Below are positions 49,503-60,762 of a DNA stretch of 64,000 bases, piece after piece (within the stretch, counting starts at the first letter, position 1; each line of letters starts with the position of its first letter). The stretch spans positions 62,001-126,000 of the forward strand of contig NZ_WEHU01000013.1 of NCBI RefSeq assembly GCF_009183415.1, written 5' to 3'. The position numbers and the translations under genes are program-made. Source of the stretch: Bacillus sp. B1-b2 (lineage in GTDB: Bacteria > Bacillota > Bacilli > Bacillales > Cytobacillaceae). The notes under the pieces were generated by a model. It worked only from the letters and a program-made list of their open reading frames with translations. It was not told the origin of the DNA and did no database searches.

Positions 49503-51182
49503 ATGAATATGAGTTGGGCGGAGATAGCGTTATTTGTACAATTATTTTTTGGGATCATCATTGGTCTATATTTTTGGAATTTATTGAAGAGCCAACGAAC
49601 TCAAAAGGTATCGATTGACCGAGAATCCAAAAAAGAAATGGACCAACTAAGAAAGATGCGATCCATCTCGTTAACGGAGCCATTATCAGAAAAAGTGAGA
49701 CCAACTAGCTTTGCAGATATAGTAGGGCAAGAGGATGGTATTAAAGCGTTAAAAGCTGCTTTATGCAGCCCTAATCCACAACATGTTATCATTTATGGTC
49801 CCCCTGGTGTTGGGAAAACAGCAGCAGCAAGACTTGTGCTAGAGGAATCAAAAAAGTATGACAAATCCCCTTTTAAGACAAACTCTGTCTTTATAGAATT
49901 AGATGCAACTACTGCGCGTTTTGATGAACGAGGAATTGCAGATCCTTTAATCGGTTCTGTACATGATCCTATTTATCAAGGAGCAGGAGCGATGGGACAA
50001 GCGGGAATTCCTCAACCGAAACAAGGTGCCGTGACAAATGCTCATGGTGGTGTTCTCTTTATAGATGAGATTGGGGAATTACATCCTACACAAATGAATA
50101 AGCTCTTAAAAGTATTAGAAGATCGAAAAGTTTTTTTAGAGAGCGCTTATTATAATGAGGAAAATACACAAATACCGAAACATATTCATGACATATTTAA
50201 AAATGGATTACCTGCTGATTTCAGATTAATTGGAGCGACGACACGGACACCGAATGAAATACCACCAGCGATTCGGTCTAGATGTATGGAAGTCTTCTTT
50301 AGAGAATTAACAAAAGAAGAAGTAGTTACTATTGGAAAAAAAGCAGCTAACAAAGTGAATCTTACTATAAGTGATCAAGCTTTAGATACACTCTCAGATT
50401 ATGCTAGAAACGGCCGAGAAGCCGTTAATATAGTTCAGATTTCAGCAGGTCTTGCTATCGGAGAAGAAAGAGATTTTATTAAAGAGGAAGAATTAGAATG
50501 GGTAGTAAATTCTAGTCAATTATCACCTAGAATGGAAAGAAAAATAAATCAGGAATCTCAAATAGGGTCAGTAAATGGATTGGCTGTTATTGGGCCAAAT
50601 ACTGGTGCTTTATTAGAAATAGAAGTTACAGTGATTCCTGCTAAAGACGAAAAGGGATCTATTAACATAACAGGAATTGTAGAGGAAGAGAGCATTGGTG
50701 GACAAGGGAAGTCTATTAGACGAAAAAGTATGGCTCGTGGTTCAATTGAGAATGTAATTACAGTGTTACGATCTATGGATGTTCCAGCAAATCAATATGA
50801 TATTCATGTGAATTTTCCAGGAGGAGTTCCAATTGATGGTCCATCGGCCGGGATATCAATGGCGACTGGAATTTACTCTGCTATTTACAAACAGCCTATT
50901 GACCGTAAAGTTGCGATGACTGGAGAAATAAGTATTCATGGTAAAGTGAAAGCCATTGGTGGTGCTGTAGCAAAAATAAAAGCAGCAAAAGCCGCTGGAG
51001 TAGAAAGAGTCATAATTCCAAAGGAAAATATGCAAGCAATGCTACAAGAAATAAAAGGAATTACGATTATTCCAGTTAGTACATTAAACGAAGTATTAGA
51101 GCATGCATTACTGAAAGAAAGCTGGAAAGAAGACGCTATACCTGCTTCAACAGTGGAGTTATCAAAGAAAGAGAGCATATAG
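49503..51182 (+). CDS. lonB: ATP-dependent protease LonB
   Basis: A 559-residue membrane-anchored Lon-type protease, forespore-specific (sigma-F) in B. subtilis. One N-terminal membrane segment (about 7-26), then AAA+ with Walker [12 protein letters not shown] and Walker B LFIDEIGELHP, and a C-terminal Lon domain with catalytic Ser in DGPSAGISMATG and Lys in IHGKVKAIGGAVAKIKAA. ATG at 49503 is four bases from AGGAGG; ATG at 49509, ten bases away, is equally likely and matches the B. subtilis N-terminus MSW. No clear sigma-F promoter was found. Confidence 0.95.
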   Translation: MNMSWAEIALFVQLFFGIIIGLYFWNLLKSQRTQKVSIDRESKKEMDQLRKMRSISLTEPLSEKVRPTSFADIVGQEDGIKALKAALCSPNPQHVIIYGPPGVGKTAAARLVLEESKKYDKSPFKTNSVFIELDATTARFDERGIADPLIGSVHDPIYQGAGAMGQAGIPQPKQGAVTNAHGGVLFIDEIGELHPTQMNKLLKVLEDRKVFLESAYYNEENTQIPKHIHDIFKNGLPADFRLIGATTRTPNEIPPAIRSRCMEVFFRELTKEEVVTIGKKAANKVNLTISDQALDTLSDYARNGREAVNIVQISAGLAIGEERDFIKEEELEWVVNSSQLSPRMERKINQESQIGSVNGLAVIGPNTGALLEIEVTVIPAKDEKGSINITGIVEEESIGGQGKSIRRKSMARGSIENVITVLRSMDVPANQYDIHVNFPGGVPIDGPSAGISMATGIYSAIYKQPIDRKVAMTGEISIHGKVKAIGGAVAKIKAAKAAGVERVIIPKENMQAMLQEIKGITIIPVSTLNEVLEHALLKESWKEDAIPASTVELSKKESI

Positions 51183-51233
51183 TAAAGAGTGAAAATAGAA
51201 TAGATTTATCTAAAATACAGTTTAGACGTAAAA

Positions 51234-51290
51234 AAAACCCTAACTATTAAGCGATATGAAACCTTCGCTAAAATAGTTAGGGTTTTCCTT
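51234..51290 (+). terminator. lonB terminator
   Basis: The outer stem AAAACCCTAACTATT/AATAGTTAGGGTTTT encloses an inner AAGCGA/TCGCT stem and is followed by CCTTT. Confidence 0.85.
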
Positions 51291-51365
51291 TATTAAAAGA
51301 TTAGAGCAGTGATTTCTGTAAAGACCATAATAATTTATAATATATTTGGATCTTTTCAGATTACC

Positions 51366-52436
51366 TTATCGTACTTTCTTCAACTCCAATTTACCGACTG
51401 AAAAGTAAAATGGAGAAGGAAATGGTAGAGATTTTTTATGTTTTAAGCAATATAATGCAATCCTTAGCCAGTTACGCTGTTTATGTAAACCGGTAAAGAA
51501 AAGATACAATGTATCTTGGTCATATTCGGATTCGCCATAATGACCTATGGGACTAGCAACTCCATTTCTATACCATTCAGGTCCCTTATCAGAATCGAGA
51601 ATTAATCGTGGTGATTCAGACCAATTTATTCGATCTCCATTAGCTTCCTTGCCTTCTAAAATCCATAATCCTTGTTTGGGAAAAGGAGTTCTTCCATATA
51701 AGTTTGTACTTCTACAAACAACCATTTCAAAACCATGAGCATTATTAGACGGATGTACAGAGGCATTATAGAAATTTTCATTCTCTATAAAAACAGCTTG
51801 AGGCTTTGACCAATTAGATAGGCCGTCTTTACTTTCACTGTAAAGTATTCTATATTGAGGGAATCCGTTTTTCCCTGTTTCCTGCTTAGTGGTTACATAC
51901 CACATTCTCCACATACCTTCTATAAATCTAACATTAGGTTCTAGTACATTAGGAAGTTCCTCTGTTCCCGTTATAACAGGTAAAGGGTGACGAAACCATT
52001 CACTTCCCTTTTTCTCCAAAAATCCAATAGCATATGGCGCGTTATTATCAACTACTTTGTTTGAACCTCTGCCTGCATAATATACCCTTTCAACAAATGC
52101 TCCATTAGGTTCAATGCCTTTTACATAACATGGTGTATGGTAGCCGAATGAATCCCATTCGCCTTTAGGGGAATTATTTGTAAGAGCCTTAGCTTTATGG
52201 GAATGCTGCTCATTTCTTGTGATTGTCCAATTATTATTACTTAAAGGCTCGCCAATTGGTAATGTAGCTGTGAAAATATTATTTTTGAAATTAGTTTGAA
52301 AACCTCCAAAAAACATCCACCACTGATTATCTAATTTCACAACATGAGGATCTCCCATTCCTAAAACATTGGTAATCCCATTGTATTTGTCTACTTGATC
52401 AAATATTTTTATAACTTTTTTCATAATAAATTTCAT
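51366..52436 (-). CDS. Glycosidase-like five-bladed beta-propeller protein (GH43/GH32 type)
   Basis: A 356-residue protein without a signal peptide. DPHVVKLDNQWWMFFGG, LEPNVRFIEGMWRMWYVT, QYRILYSESKDGLSNW and ASPIG...DTLYLFFTGL are repeating propeller-blade motifs with the Asp and Glu positions expected in GH43/GH32-like enzymes. The substrate is unknown. The start is ATG at 52436, five bases after GGAAGGTGA; an upstream ATG at 52490 lacks a site. It interrupts the lonB-lonA pair, adjacent in B. subtilis, on the opposite strand, so it is probably acquired. Base composition is like its neighbours. Confidence 0.7.
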   Translation of the reverse strand: MKFIMKKVIKIFDQVDKYNGITNVLGMGDPHVVKLDNQWWMFFGGFQTNFKNNIFTATLPIGEPLSNNNWTITRNEQHSHKAKALTNNSPKGEWDSFGYHTPCYVKGIEPNGAFVERVYYAGRGSNKVVDNNAPYAIGFLEKKGSEWFRHPLPVITGTEELPNVLEPNVRFIEGMWRMWYVTTKQETGKNGFPQYRILYSESKDGLSNWSKPQAVFIENENFYNASVHPSNNAHGFEMVVCRSTNLYGRTPFPKQGLWILEGKEANGDRINWSESPRLILDSDKGPEWYRNGVASPIGHYGESEYDQDTLYLFFTGLHKQRNWLRIALYCLKHKKSLPFPSPFYFSVGKLELKKVR

Positions 52437-52896
52437 GCATTCACCTTCCCTTTTTAGCCTATCCATCCCAAGTCTGAAACATTCTATCACTTGCTTGATA
52501 AAGGCTTTACTAGTTTATTCATTTTATTCTGAAGAGTATTTATTATATAATTGAAGAGTGGAGATTTCTTTTTAAGGAATATTGTATTTGTTGTATGGAA
52601 AAGACGAAAATAAGCCATTTTAATTAATATAAATGCTGATAGAAAAAAGGATGGAGAGAAAATGTCCTTTTCCCTTTCTTTTTCGAAATTTCGCTCAAAA
52701 GATGTAATGACCATTTGTACAAAGTGAATTGAAAATATTTAGAGTTCTAATTATCCTTTTGGACTAATAATCCTAGTTAATAGACACTTCTTCATAAATA
52801 AGATAGAATTGTACAAAGCATTAGCGTCTAGAGAAAGGTAGAATTACTTCTAGAAATAATAATAACAGAGGATTTTTAAGCTGGAGGTGCAACGAC
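52437..52896. other. Divergent region, glycosidase-like gene / lonA
   Basis: The lonA promoter is at 52781-52809. TCTAGA occurs at both ends of a 28-base stretch (52828-52855), possibly a hairpin. Nothing else is recognised. Confidence 0.5.
52781..52809 (+). promoter_or_regulatory. Sigma-A promoter of lonA
   Basis: TAGACA (52781-52786), 17-base spacer, TAGAAT (52804-52809); each hexamer is one base from consensus. Confidence 0.6.
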
Positions 52897-55224
52897 ATGG
52901 AGGAAAATAAAAAAACAATAGTACCCCTCCTGCCGCTTCGAGGATTACTTGTGTATCCAACTATGGTACTTCATTTAGATGTTGGTCGAGATAAGTCAGT
53001 GCAAGCCCTTGAAAAAGCTATGGTAGAAGACCATTTAATTTTTCTTACAATGCAGAAGGATATCGATATAGATGAACCGTCTGAAGACGATTTATACAAA
53101 ATGGGTACATTAACAAAAGTAAAACAAATGTTAAAGCTACCTAATGGAACCATTCGCGTTTTAGTTGAAGGACTTGAACGAGCTGAAATGGAAGAGTTAT
53201 TAGAAGAAGATGGATACTTTTCAGCAAGTCTTTCGTTTCATGAGGAAAAAAATACAAAAGATGTAGAAGACGAAGCTTTAATGCGAACAATGCTGCAGTA
53301 TTTTGAACAATACATAAAGATATCCAAAAAAATATCACAAGAGACATATGCGACTGTTTCTGATATGGAAGAGCCAGGGAGAATGGCAGATATTATTGCT
53401 TCCCACTTACCAATCAAACTAAAAGAAAAGCAACATATTTTAGAAACCCTTGATCCGAAACAAAGAATGAATTATGTGATTGATATCATTCATAACGAAA
53501 AAGAAGTGCTTAATCTTGAGAAAAAAATTGGTCAGCGCGTAAAAAAATCCATGGAAAGAACGCAAAAGGAATATTACTTACGCGAACAAATGAAAGCCAT
53601 TCAAAAAGAACTTGGTGATAAAGATGGTAAAAGTGCAGAGGTAAGTACTCTTTTAGAAAAGATAGAAAAAGCAGGCATGCCTGATCATGTCAAAGTAACG
53701 GCATTAAAAGAATTAGATCGTTATGAGAAAATTCCATCCACCTCTGCTGAGAGTTCTGTTATTCGTAACTATATTGATTGGCTATTAGCCTTACCTTGGA
53801 CAAATGCAACCGAAGATGATTTAGATATTATCAAAGCAGAAAAAGTGTTAAATCACGATCATTATGGGCTAGAAAAGGTAAAGGAAAGAGTATTGGAATA
53901 TTTAGCAGTTCAAAAGTTAACTGATTCCTTAAAAGGACCGATTCTTTGTCTTGCAGGACCTCCTGGTGTAGGGAAGACAAGTCTTGCTAAATCGATAGCT
54001 CGTTCGTTAAATCGAAACTTTGTACGTATATCCTTAGGAGGAGTTCGAGATGAATCGGAAATAAGAGGACATCGAAGAACTTACGTAGGAGCAATGCCAG
54101 GTAGAATTATACAGGGTATGAAAAAAGCCGAAACTATAAATCCTGTTTTCCTCTTAGATGAGATAGATAAAATGTCTAATGATTTTAGAGGAGATCCTTC
54201 TTCTGCTATGCTAGAAGTATTAGATCCTGAGCAGAACCATAACTTTAGTGACCATTACATTGAAGAAACATATGATTTATCTAAAGTTATGTTTATAGCA
54301 ACAGCAAATGATCTCTCGACTATCCCAGGACCTCTTCGTGACCGAATGGAGATTATTTCTATCGCTGGATATACGGAGTTAGAGAAAATTCATATTGCTA
54401 AAGATCATTTGCTACCAAAGCAAATTAAAGACCATGGCTTAACAAAAGGTCAAATCCAAATTCGAGAAGATGGAATTCAAAAGATTGTTCGTTTATATAC
54501 ACGTGAGGCAGGCGTGCGATCTTTAGAAAGACAATTAGCTAAAATTTGTCGAAAAACGGCGAGAATGATTGTTTCGACTGAAAAGAAAAAGGTAATCATT
54601 ACAGGGAAAAATATCGAAGAATTCTTAGGAAAACCTATCTTCCACTATGGTCAAGCAGAAGAAATGGATCAAGTCGGTGTAGCAACAGGTTTAGCATATA
54701 CAGCTGTAGGTGGCGATACTTTGCAAATTGAGGTATCATTAGCACCAGGAAAAGGAAAACTGGTGTTAACAGGTAAACTAGGTGATGTTATGAAGGAATC
54801 TGCTCAAGCTGCATTTAGCTATATTCGTTCTAAATCAAAAGAATTGGGTATTGATACTGAATTTCATGAGAAATACGATATTCATATCCACGTTCCTGAG
54901 GGTGCTGTTCCTAAAGATGGTCCTTCTGCAGGTATTACGATGGTTACAGCCCTTGTTTCCGCTCTATCTGGTAAACCAATTAAGAAAGAAGTTGGGATGA
55001 CCGGAGAAGTAACACTAAGAGGAAGAGTTCTTCCGATTGGTGGTTTGAAGGAAAAATCACTTGGAGCACATCGAGCAGGATTAAGAACGATCATTATTCC
55101 TAAAGATAATGCCAAAGATATAGATGATATACCTGAAAGTATAAGAGAGGAACTAGACTTTATTCTTGTTTCTCATGTAGATGAAGTATTAAAACATGCA
55201 TTGAACGGAAGTGTAAATCTTTGA
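52897..55224 (+). CDS. lonA: ATP-dependent protease LonA
   Basis: A 775-residue cytosolic AAA+ protease that degrades damaged and regulatory proteins. It has the N-terminal LAN domain (about 8-205), Walker [14 protein letters not shown], Walker [10 protein letters not shown], and the protease domain with Ser in [10 protein letters not shown] and Lys in [21 protein letters not shown] precedes the ATG. Its stop overlaps the ysxC start, so the two are translationally coupled as in B. subtilis. Confidence 0.97.
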   Translation: MEENKKTIVPLLPLRGLLVYPTMVLHLDVGRDKSVQALEKAMVEDHLIFLTMQKDIDIDEPSEDDLYKMGTLTKVKQMLKLPNGTIRVLVEGLERAEMEELLEEDGYFSASLSFHEEKNTKDVEDEALMRTMLQYFEQYIKISKKISQETYATVSDMEEPGRMADIIASHLPIKLKEKQHILETLDPKQRMNYVIDIIHNEKEVLNLEKKIGQRVKKSMERTQKEYYLREQMKAIQKELGDKDGKSAEVSTLLEKIEKAGMPDHVKVTALKELDRYEKIPSTSAESSVIRNYIDWLLALPWTNATEDDLDIIKAEKVLNHDHYGLEKVKERVLEYLAVQKLTDSLKGPILCLAGPPGVGKTSLAKSIARSLNRNFVRISLGGVRDESEIRGHRRTYVGAMPGRIIQGMKKAETINPVFLLDEIDKMSNDFRGDPSSAMLEVLDPEQNHNFSDHYIEETYDLSKVMFIATANDLSTIPGPLRDRMEIISIAGYTELEKIHIAKDHLLPKQIKDHGLTKGQIQIREDGIQKIVRLYTREAGVRSLERQLAKICRKTARMIVSTEKKKVIITGKNIEEFLGKPIFHYGQAEEMDQVGVATGLAYTAVGGDTLQIEVSLAPGKGKLVLTGKLGDVMKESAQAAFSYIRSKSKELGIDTEFHEKYDIHIHVPEGAVPKDGPSAGITMVTALVSALSGKPIKKEVGMTGEVTLRGRVLPIGGLKEKSLGAHRAGLRTIIIPKDNAKDIDDIPESIREELDFILVSHVDEVLKHALNGSVNL

Positions 55225-55808
55225 AAGTAAATAAAGCAGAAATAGTTATTAGTGCAGTAAAGCCACATCAATACCCTGAAGACAATATTCCAGAATTTGC
55301 TCTTGCAGGGAGATCTAATGTTGGAAAATCGTCTTTTATTAATAAAATGTTAGGTCGTAAAGCGTTAGCTCGTATATCGTCTAAGCCAGGAAAAACGCAA
55401 ACATTGAACTTTTATTTGATTAATGAGATCATGCATTTCGTAGATGTCCCTGGATATGGATATGCAAAGGTCTCTAAAAAAGAAAGAGAAGCATGGGGAA
55501 GAATGCTAGAAACGTATTTTACCTCTAGAGAACAATTAAAAGCGGTTGTTTTAATTACAGATGTAAGACATCCACCAACAAATGATGATGTGACGATGTA
55601 TGAATTCTTAAAACACTATAATATTCCTTGTATTATTATTGCTACTAAAGCAGACAAGATTTCAAAATCACAGTGGCAAAAACATTTAAAAGTAACAAGA
55701 GAAACATTGCAATTAAGCGAAGAGGACTACCTCATTCTTTTTTCTTCTGAAACAGGAGAAGGTAAGGATAAAGTTTGGTCACTACTTGAGTATTTAGCGA
55801 AAAATTAA
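55221..55808 (+). CDS. ysxC: Ribosome biogenesis GTPase YsxC (EngB)
   Basis: A 195-residue essential GTPase for 50S assembly. G1 [10 protein letters not shown]2 region [14 protein letters not shown]3 DVPGYGYA and G4 TKADK are intact. The start is TTG at 55221, sharing bases with the lonA stop (TTGA); the site is GGAAGTG. A strong two-part terminator follows. Confidence 0.96.
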   Translation: MKVNKAEIVISAVKPHQYPEDNIPEFALAGRSNVGKSSFINKMLGRKALARISSKPGKTQTLNFYLINEIMHFVDVPGYGYAKVSKKEREAWGRMLETYFTSREQLKAVVLITDVRHPPTNDDVTMYEFLKHYNIPCIIIATKADKISKSQWQKHLKVTRETLQLSEEDYLILFSSETGEGKDKVWSLLEYLAKN

Positions 55809-55881
55809 ATAGAGATGTCTCGCCGTGCCCTTTCTCTGATAAGCAGTGGAGAAAGGGAACAGTGTCGAGACATCTCTATTT
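55807..55881. terminator. Bidirectional terminator, ysxC / membrane protein
   Basis: The outer 15-bp stem AAATAGAGATGTCTCG/CGAGACATCTCTATT encloses a second stem CCCTTTCTC/GAGAAAGGG. Unusually long for a terminator. Confidence 0.8.
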
Positions 55882-56364
55882 TCTATTTTTGGAAAGTAAA
55901 TAATATCCCCCTACTAGAATAAACAGAACTGGTATTATAGTATGTAACGTTCGAGAGCTTACCTTTAAAAAGGTTAAGGAGCCAAGAATATCTTGATAAA
56001 AAAGTAATAAGACCGCGAGTAGAAGGAAAAGAATACCGTTTAGCATCCCTTGACCTGTTTTCTGGTTTTGTAGGATAAATCCTAACGCGATAATTAAAAT
56101 AAATGTTCCTGTATGGTCTGGCCAAATCGCTAATTTGTTTACTAAATGAAAATGAAGACCAAAGCCAGTTAGTATAACGCCGGGTAAAATGGAACCATAG
56201 TCTTTCCCTCCGTATCCTTGGAAGAGAAATGCCGAACCTACTATTACTAATAAAGTAGCCCAGGAGAAGAAATCTGGGAAAAGAGTAATACTAAAATTCT
56301 TCAAAATAAAATACAATCCAAAACCTACTAGGACGATTCCAGAGAACCATTTCTGTGTTTTCAT
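55876..56364 (-). CDS. Polytopic membrane protein, YsxD-like position
   Basis: A 162-residue protein with about five hydrophobic segments (6-24, 32-48, 61-80, 86-103, 108-126, 137-156) and no charged soluble domain. The repeated pattern GIVLVGFGLYFILK and GVILTGFGLHFHL suggests an internal repeat, as in DUF5668/LiaF-type membrane domains. AGCGGAGGAA precedes the ATG. B. subtilis has ysxD, also a membrane protein, between ysxC and hemA, so it may be the counterpart. Function unknown. Confidence 0.7.
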   Translation of the reverse strand: MKTQKWFSGIVLVGFGLYFILKNFSITLFPDFFSWATLLVIVGSAFLFQGYGGKDYGSILPGVILTGFGLHFHLVNKLAIWPDHTGTFILIIALGFILQNQKTGQGMLNGILFLLLAVLLLFYQDILGSLTFLKVSSRTLHTIIPVLFILVGGYYLLSKNRK

Positions 56365-56690
56365 TATTTCCTCCGCTTCCAGTAAACTTTTCTTGAATAC
56401 AGTCGAATTATTTGTTACTGTACTTGAGTGGTGAACAAATAATTAAAGTTTCGTATACTATAGATAATAATAAGATATATGTATAAACTATAACTAGTAA
56501 ATAACGTAAGTATAATTCTTTTAGCCTTTTCAATACTATATATTACCATACGATTTCACATTTTGTTCACATTTACTTTGTATTTTATTACACATTTGTG
56601 ACGGAAATTTGTTATAATAACTACATGATAATAATAATTATAAATTAATGATATTAGATAAAAAAGATTTATGGGGGTGTCATTTCAAAC
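56365..56690. other. Divergent region, membrane protein / hemA
   Basis: It contains the hemA -10 TATAAT (56613-56618) and the PerR-like box (56629-56643). The remaining A/T-rich sequence shows nothing recognised. Confidence 0.5.
56613..56643 (+). promoter_or_regulatory. hemA promoter -10 and PerR-like box
   Basis: TATAAT is at 56613-56618 and immediately downstream TAATAATAATTATAA (56629-56643) matches 14 of 15 positions of the Per box TTATAATNATTATAA. PerR repression of hemAXCDBL is established in B. subtilis. The -35 is poor. Confidence 0.65.
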
Positions 56691-58040
56691 ATGCATATAG
56701 TAGTTGTAGGACTTAATTATAAAACGGCCCCAGTTGAAATACGTGAACGCTTAACATTTGATACTTCGCGATTAGGGGAAGCGATGGGTCAATTGCAAAA
56801 GAAAAAAAGCATTTTAGAAAATGTAATTATATCAACCTGTAACCGTACGGAGATATACGCAGTAGTAGATCAGCTGCATACTGGTAGATATTACCTAAAA
56901 CAATTTTTAGCAGAATGGTTTCAATTGGAACAAGAAGAGTTTGTTCCTTATTTATTTGTGTACGAAACAGACGGAGCAATTAACCATCTTTTCCAAGTTG
57001 CTTGTGGATTAAACTCCATGGTAGTCGGAGAAACACAAATACTAGGTCAGGTGCGTTCTAGCTTCTTAGAAGCACAATCTATTCATTCCACAGGTACTGT
57101 GTTTAATCAACTATTTAAACAAGCTATCACATTAGCTAAACGAGCACATACGGAAACAGAAATCGGAGCAAATGCTGTTTCGGTAAGTTATGCTGCAGTT
57201 GAACTAGCTAAAAAGATTTTCGGTACATTACACAATAAAAATGTGCTTATATTAGGTGCAGGAAAAATGGGAGAGCTTGCGATAAAGAATTTATATAGTA
57301 ACGGTGCTAAAAATGTTACTGTGATAAATCGCACACTAGAAAAGGCGGAAACACTAGCTAATAAGTTTGAGGGAAAAGCAATGCCTTTAAATGAATTGCA
57401 ATGTGCATTACTTGATGCAGATATTGTTATCAGTTCAACTGGCTCTAATAGCTTTGTAATCAATAAATCAATGATGAGTGCAGTAGAGAAAATCCGTAAA
57501 GGTAACCCATTGTTTATGGTTGATATAGCTGTTCCTAGAGACCTTGATCCTTCCATAGCTGACTTAGATAGTGTATTCCTTTATGATATTGATGATTTAG
57601 AAGGAATTGTGGAAGCAAACCTGCAAGAGCGCCAGAAAGCTGCCGAGAAAATCATGATGATGATAGAACTAGAGATGGTTGAATTTTATCAATGGCTCCA
57701 TTTACTAGGTATTGTTCCTGTTATCACTGCACTACGTGAAAAAGCACTATCCATCCAAGGTGAAACAATGCGTAGCCTAGAAAGAAAGCTGCCACATTTA
57801 AGTGAAAGAGATAAAAAATTAATTAGTAAACATACAAAAAGTATCGTTAACCAAATGTTAAAGGATCCAATACTTCAGGCAAAAGAATTAGCTGCTCACC
57901 CTGACGCTGAACAATCCTTACAGCTGTTTAAAAAGATATTTAACTTAGAAATAGATACTATAGAAGAAGATGCAAAAGAAGAAAAGGAAACGGAAAGTAA
58001 CGCTTTTGCTCCAATTGTACAGCCATCTATTCAAGTGTAA
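56691..58040 (+). CDS. hemA: Glutamyl-tRNA reductase
   Basis: A 449-residue enzyme, the first step of haem synthesis by the C5 route: reduces Glu-tRNA to glutamate semialdehyde. The catalytic Cys50 is in [12 protein letters not shown], the NADPH domain has [12 protein letters not shown], and a C-terminal dimerisation helix follows (about 310-415). GGGGGTG precedes the ATG. It is the first gene of hemAXCDBL. Confidence 0.96.
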   Translation: MHIVVVGLNYKTAPVEIRERLTFDTSRLGEAMGQLQKKKSILENVIISTCNRTEIYAVVDQLHTGRYYLKQFLAEWFQLEQEEFVPYLFVYETDGAINHLFQVACGLNSMVVGETQILGQVRSSFLEAQSIHSTGTVFNQLFKQAITLAKRAHTETEIGANAVSVSYAAVELAKKIFGTLHNKNVLILGAGKMGELAIKNLYSNGAKNVTVINRTLEKAETLANKFEGKAMPLNELQCALLDADIVISSTGSNSFVINKSMMSAVEKIRKGNPLFMVDIAVPRDLDPSIADLDSVFLYDIDDLEGIVEANLQERQKAAEKIMMMIELEMVEFYQWLHLLGIVPVITALREKALSIQGETMRSLERKLPHLSERDKKLISKHTKSIVNQMLKDPILQAKELAAHPDAEQSLQLFKKIFNLEIDTIEEDAKEEKETESNAFAPIVQPSIQV

Positions 58041-58182
58041 GAGAAATTACTATTTAGATAACCTGCATCTTTCCTTGTAGCTTTAAGGTAAATAAAAATG
58101 ATATGATAAAAGTGAAAATATGGAACCACTGTTTTATTCAGTGGGGAAATAAGTATTTTTTCTGCTCAAAGGGGAACCATAT

Positions 58183-59007
58183 ATGCAGGATATTTTTATG
58201 ACTAGACTTCATGAATTTACCATCATTCTTTATGCATTATCTGTGCTATTATACTTTTTTGATTTTACGCATAATAACCAGAGGGCGAATAAGATAGCTT
58301 TCTGGTTACTTTTGTTTGTATGGACGTTACAATCCACCTTTTTAATTGTATACATCTTTAAAATGGAACGCTTTCCTATCTTAAATATTATGGAAGGTCT
58401 CTACTTTTACTCATGGATACTGGTTACATTATCCTTAGTCATTAATAAGCTATTAAAAGTAGATTTTATCGTGTTTTTTACAAATGTGCTTGGTTTTATC
58501 ATTATGGCCATTCATACTTTTGCACCTGCTAGTGACACTAGTATGGTCAATGCAGATCAAGTGGTTTCCGAATTACTTTTTATCCATATTACAGCTGCTA
58601 TATTAGCTTATGGATTATTTTCACTTTCCTTTATTTTTTCCTTATTATACTGTATTCAGTTTAATTTGCTAAAACAAAAGAAATGGGGGAAGAAATTAAG
58701 GCGGATTGCGGATCTTGCTAGACTTGAGTATATTTCATATGTATTGAATATCTTTGGGGTACCAATGTTATTAATCGGATTAATTCTTGGTGTGCAATGG
58801 GCTATGATACAAAATCCCACTTTCCCTTGGTATGACCCGAAAATTGTTAGTTCCTTTATTGTATTATTCATATATAGCTGTTACTTATATTTACGAATGA
58901 CAAATAGGTTAAGAGGAAGGAATATTGCTATCTTAAATATTGCAAGTTTTTTAGTTGTACTAATTAATTTCTTTTTAGTAGGTAATTTCTCTACTTTTCA
59001 CTACTAG
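58183..59007 (+). CDS. hemX: HemX, CcsA-family membrane protein
   Basis: A 274-residue protein with eight predicted membrane segments and the cytochrome-c-assembly (CcsA) fold region (about 70-270). In B. subtilis HemX lowers HemA levels. AAAGGGGA precedes the ATG. It lies 142 bases after hemA, with a small stem CCACTG/CAGTGG before its site, and 41 bases before hemC. Confidence 0.9.
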   Translation: MQDIFMTRLHEFTIILYALSVLLYFFDFTHNNQRANKIAFWLLLFVWTLQSTFLIVYIFKMERFPILNIMEGLYFYSWILVTLSLVINKLLKVDFIVFFTNVLGFIIMAIHTFAPASDTSMVNADQVVSELLFIHITAAILAYGLFSLSFIFSLLYCIQFNLLKQKKWGKKLRRIADLARLEYISYVLNIFGVPMLLIGLILGVQWAMIQNPTFPWYDPKIVSSFIVLFIYSCYLYLRMTNRLRGRNIAILNIASFLVVLINFFLVGNFSTFHY

Positions 59008-59048
59008 GTTTACATATTAGAAAGAAGAAACGATGGAGGTTGTATGAT

Positions 59049-59984
59049 ATGAGAAAAATTATCGTGGGGTCAAGAAGAAGTAAGCTTGCTATTACTCAAA
59101 CAAATTGGGTAATCAATCAGTTGAAAAAATTAGATTCTTCCTTTGAATTTGAAGTGAAAGAAATAGTAACAAAAGGAGATGTAATTCTGGATGTTACTTT
59201 ATCAAAAGTAGGTGGAAAAGGCTTATTTGTGAAAGAAATTGAGCAAGGAATGCTTGATAAAGACATCGACATCGCTGTACATAGTATGAAAGACATGCCA
59301 GCAGTGCTTCCAAAAGGTTTAACAATCGGTTGTATTCCGAAAAGAGAAGATTATCGCGATGCGTTAATTAGTAAGAATCATATTCCTTTAAAAGAGTTGA
59401 AAGAAGGCGCCATTATTGGAACAAGTAGCTTAAGAAGAGGTGCTCAACTACTTGCAGTACGACCAGATCTTGAAATTAAGTGGATTCGTGGGAATATTGA
59501 CACACGCCTAAATAAATTAGAAACAGAAGAATATGATGCCATCATTCTAGCTGCAGCAGGATTGTCTAGAATGGGTTGGACAAAGGATGTAGTAACAGAA
59601 TTCTTAGAGCCAGAAATTTGTTTGCCAGCTGTAGGGCAAGGTGCACTTGCTATTGAATGCAGAGAAGATGACAAAGAAGTACTAGAGCTTTTAAGTAAAT
59701 TATCCTGTCAGGAAACGACAAGAGCAGTTTATGCTGAAAGAGAGTTCCTACAAAGAATGGATGGAGGATGCCAGGTTCCTATAGCTGGATTTGCTACATC
59801 TAGTAATAAAGGCGTAGAACTAACCGCACTTGTTATATCACCAGATGGAAAGACAATCTATAAAGAAAATTTAAGTGGTCAGAATCCTATTGAAATAGGA
59901 GAAAAAGCGGCAAATCTTTTAACAGAGAAAGGAGCAAAAGCTCTAATAGATCAGTTAAAAGAGGAGCATATTATAGATGCATAA
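59049..59984 (+). CDS. hemC: Porphobilinogen deaminase
   Basis: A 311-residue enzyme that polymerises four porphobilinogens to hydroxymethylbilane. [26 protein letters not shown] and [11 protein letters not shown] are intact; the dipyrromethane-cofactor cysteine is in [11 protein letters not shown]. The start is ATG at 59049, nine bases after GGAGG; an in-frame TTG at 59040 is too close. It overlaps hemD by eight bases. Confidence 0.95.
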   Translation: MRKIIVGSRRSKLAITQTNWVINQLKKLDSSFEFEVKEIVTKGDVILDVTLSKVGGKGLFVKEIEQGMLDKDIDIAVHSMKDMPAVLPKGLTIGCIPKREDYRDALISKNHIPLKELKEGAIIGTSSLRRGAQLLAVRPDLEIKWIRGNIDTRLNKLETEEYDAIILAAAGLSRMGWTKDVVTEFLEPEICLPAVGQGALAIECREDDKEVLELLSKLSCQETTRAVYAEREFLQRMDGGCQVPIAGFATSSNKGVELTALVISPDGKTIYKENLSGQNPIEIGEKAANLLTEKGAKALIDQLKEEHIIDA

Positions 59985-60762
59985 CCCACTAATAGGAAAA
60001 AAAATCTTAGTGTCACGCTCAAAGGAACAAGCTGGTGTGTTGTCACAAAAGATAGCAGAATTAGGAGGCATAGCAATAGAGATACCTTTAATTGCTATAA
60101 AAGAAAAAAGGCTCCCAGACTCCACTTATACCTCTTTGCTTCAATCAGAGGTTGCTTGGGTCATTTTTACGAGTAGTAATGGTGTTCATGCCTTTTTTCG
60201 CCAATGGGATCACCAAACAATATTGCCTACAAAGATAGCTGTTATTGGAGAAAAAACAAATCAGACCTTGTTTAATTATGGATACCATGCAGACTTTATT
60301 CCATCTAAATATGTTGCAGAGCAATTTGTTACTGACTTCATTCCCCATATTTCTAAGCAAGATAAAATTCTTGTAGTGAAAGGAAACTTAGCTAGAGATC
60401 ATATTGTCCTAGAATTAAAAAAAGTGTCTAAAGAGGTCAAAGAAATTATTCTTTATGAAACTTCCTTTCCAAAAGAAAGTGAAGTGGAGCTGGTTGAACA
60501 CTTACAGAAAAAAAACATAGATATTCTTTTTTTTACAAGTACTTCAACGGTAGAACATTTTATGGGAATTGTGAAAAAGCATCATTTAGTAACAAATATA
60601 AGAAATTGTATAATCGTAAGTATTGGACCAATAACAACTGAGTGTTTGAAAAGATATGACATAGAAGCAGACATTACAGCTATTCCTTATACAATTGATG
60701 CCATGATAGAAGAATTAGTGATATATGTCACAAATAGAATAGGAGAGAGAAAGCATGACTGA
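59977..60762 (+). CDS. hemD: Uroporphyrinogen-III synthase
   Basis: A 261-residue enzyme that closes and inverts ring D. Two-domain HEM4 fold; sequence is poorly conserved as usual, with [34 protein letters not shown] and [14 protein letters not shown] the recognisable parts. The start lies within hemC, its end eight bases inside hemB, so translation is coupled. Confidence 0.9.
   Translation: MHNPLIGKKILVSRSKEQAGVLSQKIAELGGIAIEIPLIAIKEKRLPDSTYTSLLQSEVAWVIFTSSNGVHAFFRQWDHQTILPTKIAVIGEKTNQTLFNYGYHADFIPSKYVAEQFVTDFIPHISKQDKILVVKGNLARDHIVLELKKVSKEVKEIILYETSFPKESEVELVEHLQKKNIDILFFTSTSTVEHFMGIVKKHHLVTNIRNCIIVSIGPITTECLKRYDIEADITAIPYTIDAMIEELVIYVTNRIGERKHD

Noticed and set aside
49376-49618. 80-codon frame overlapping the start of lonB
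   Set aside because: Wrong frame relative to lonB, which has the AGGAGG site and the homologous N-terminus.
57188-57556. 122-codon frame antisense to hemA
   Set aside because: Shadow of hemA; low-complexity composition and no family resemblance.
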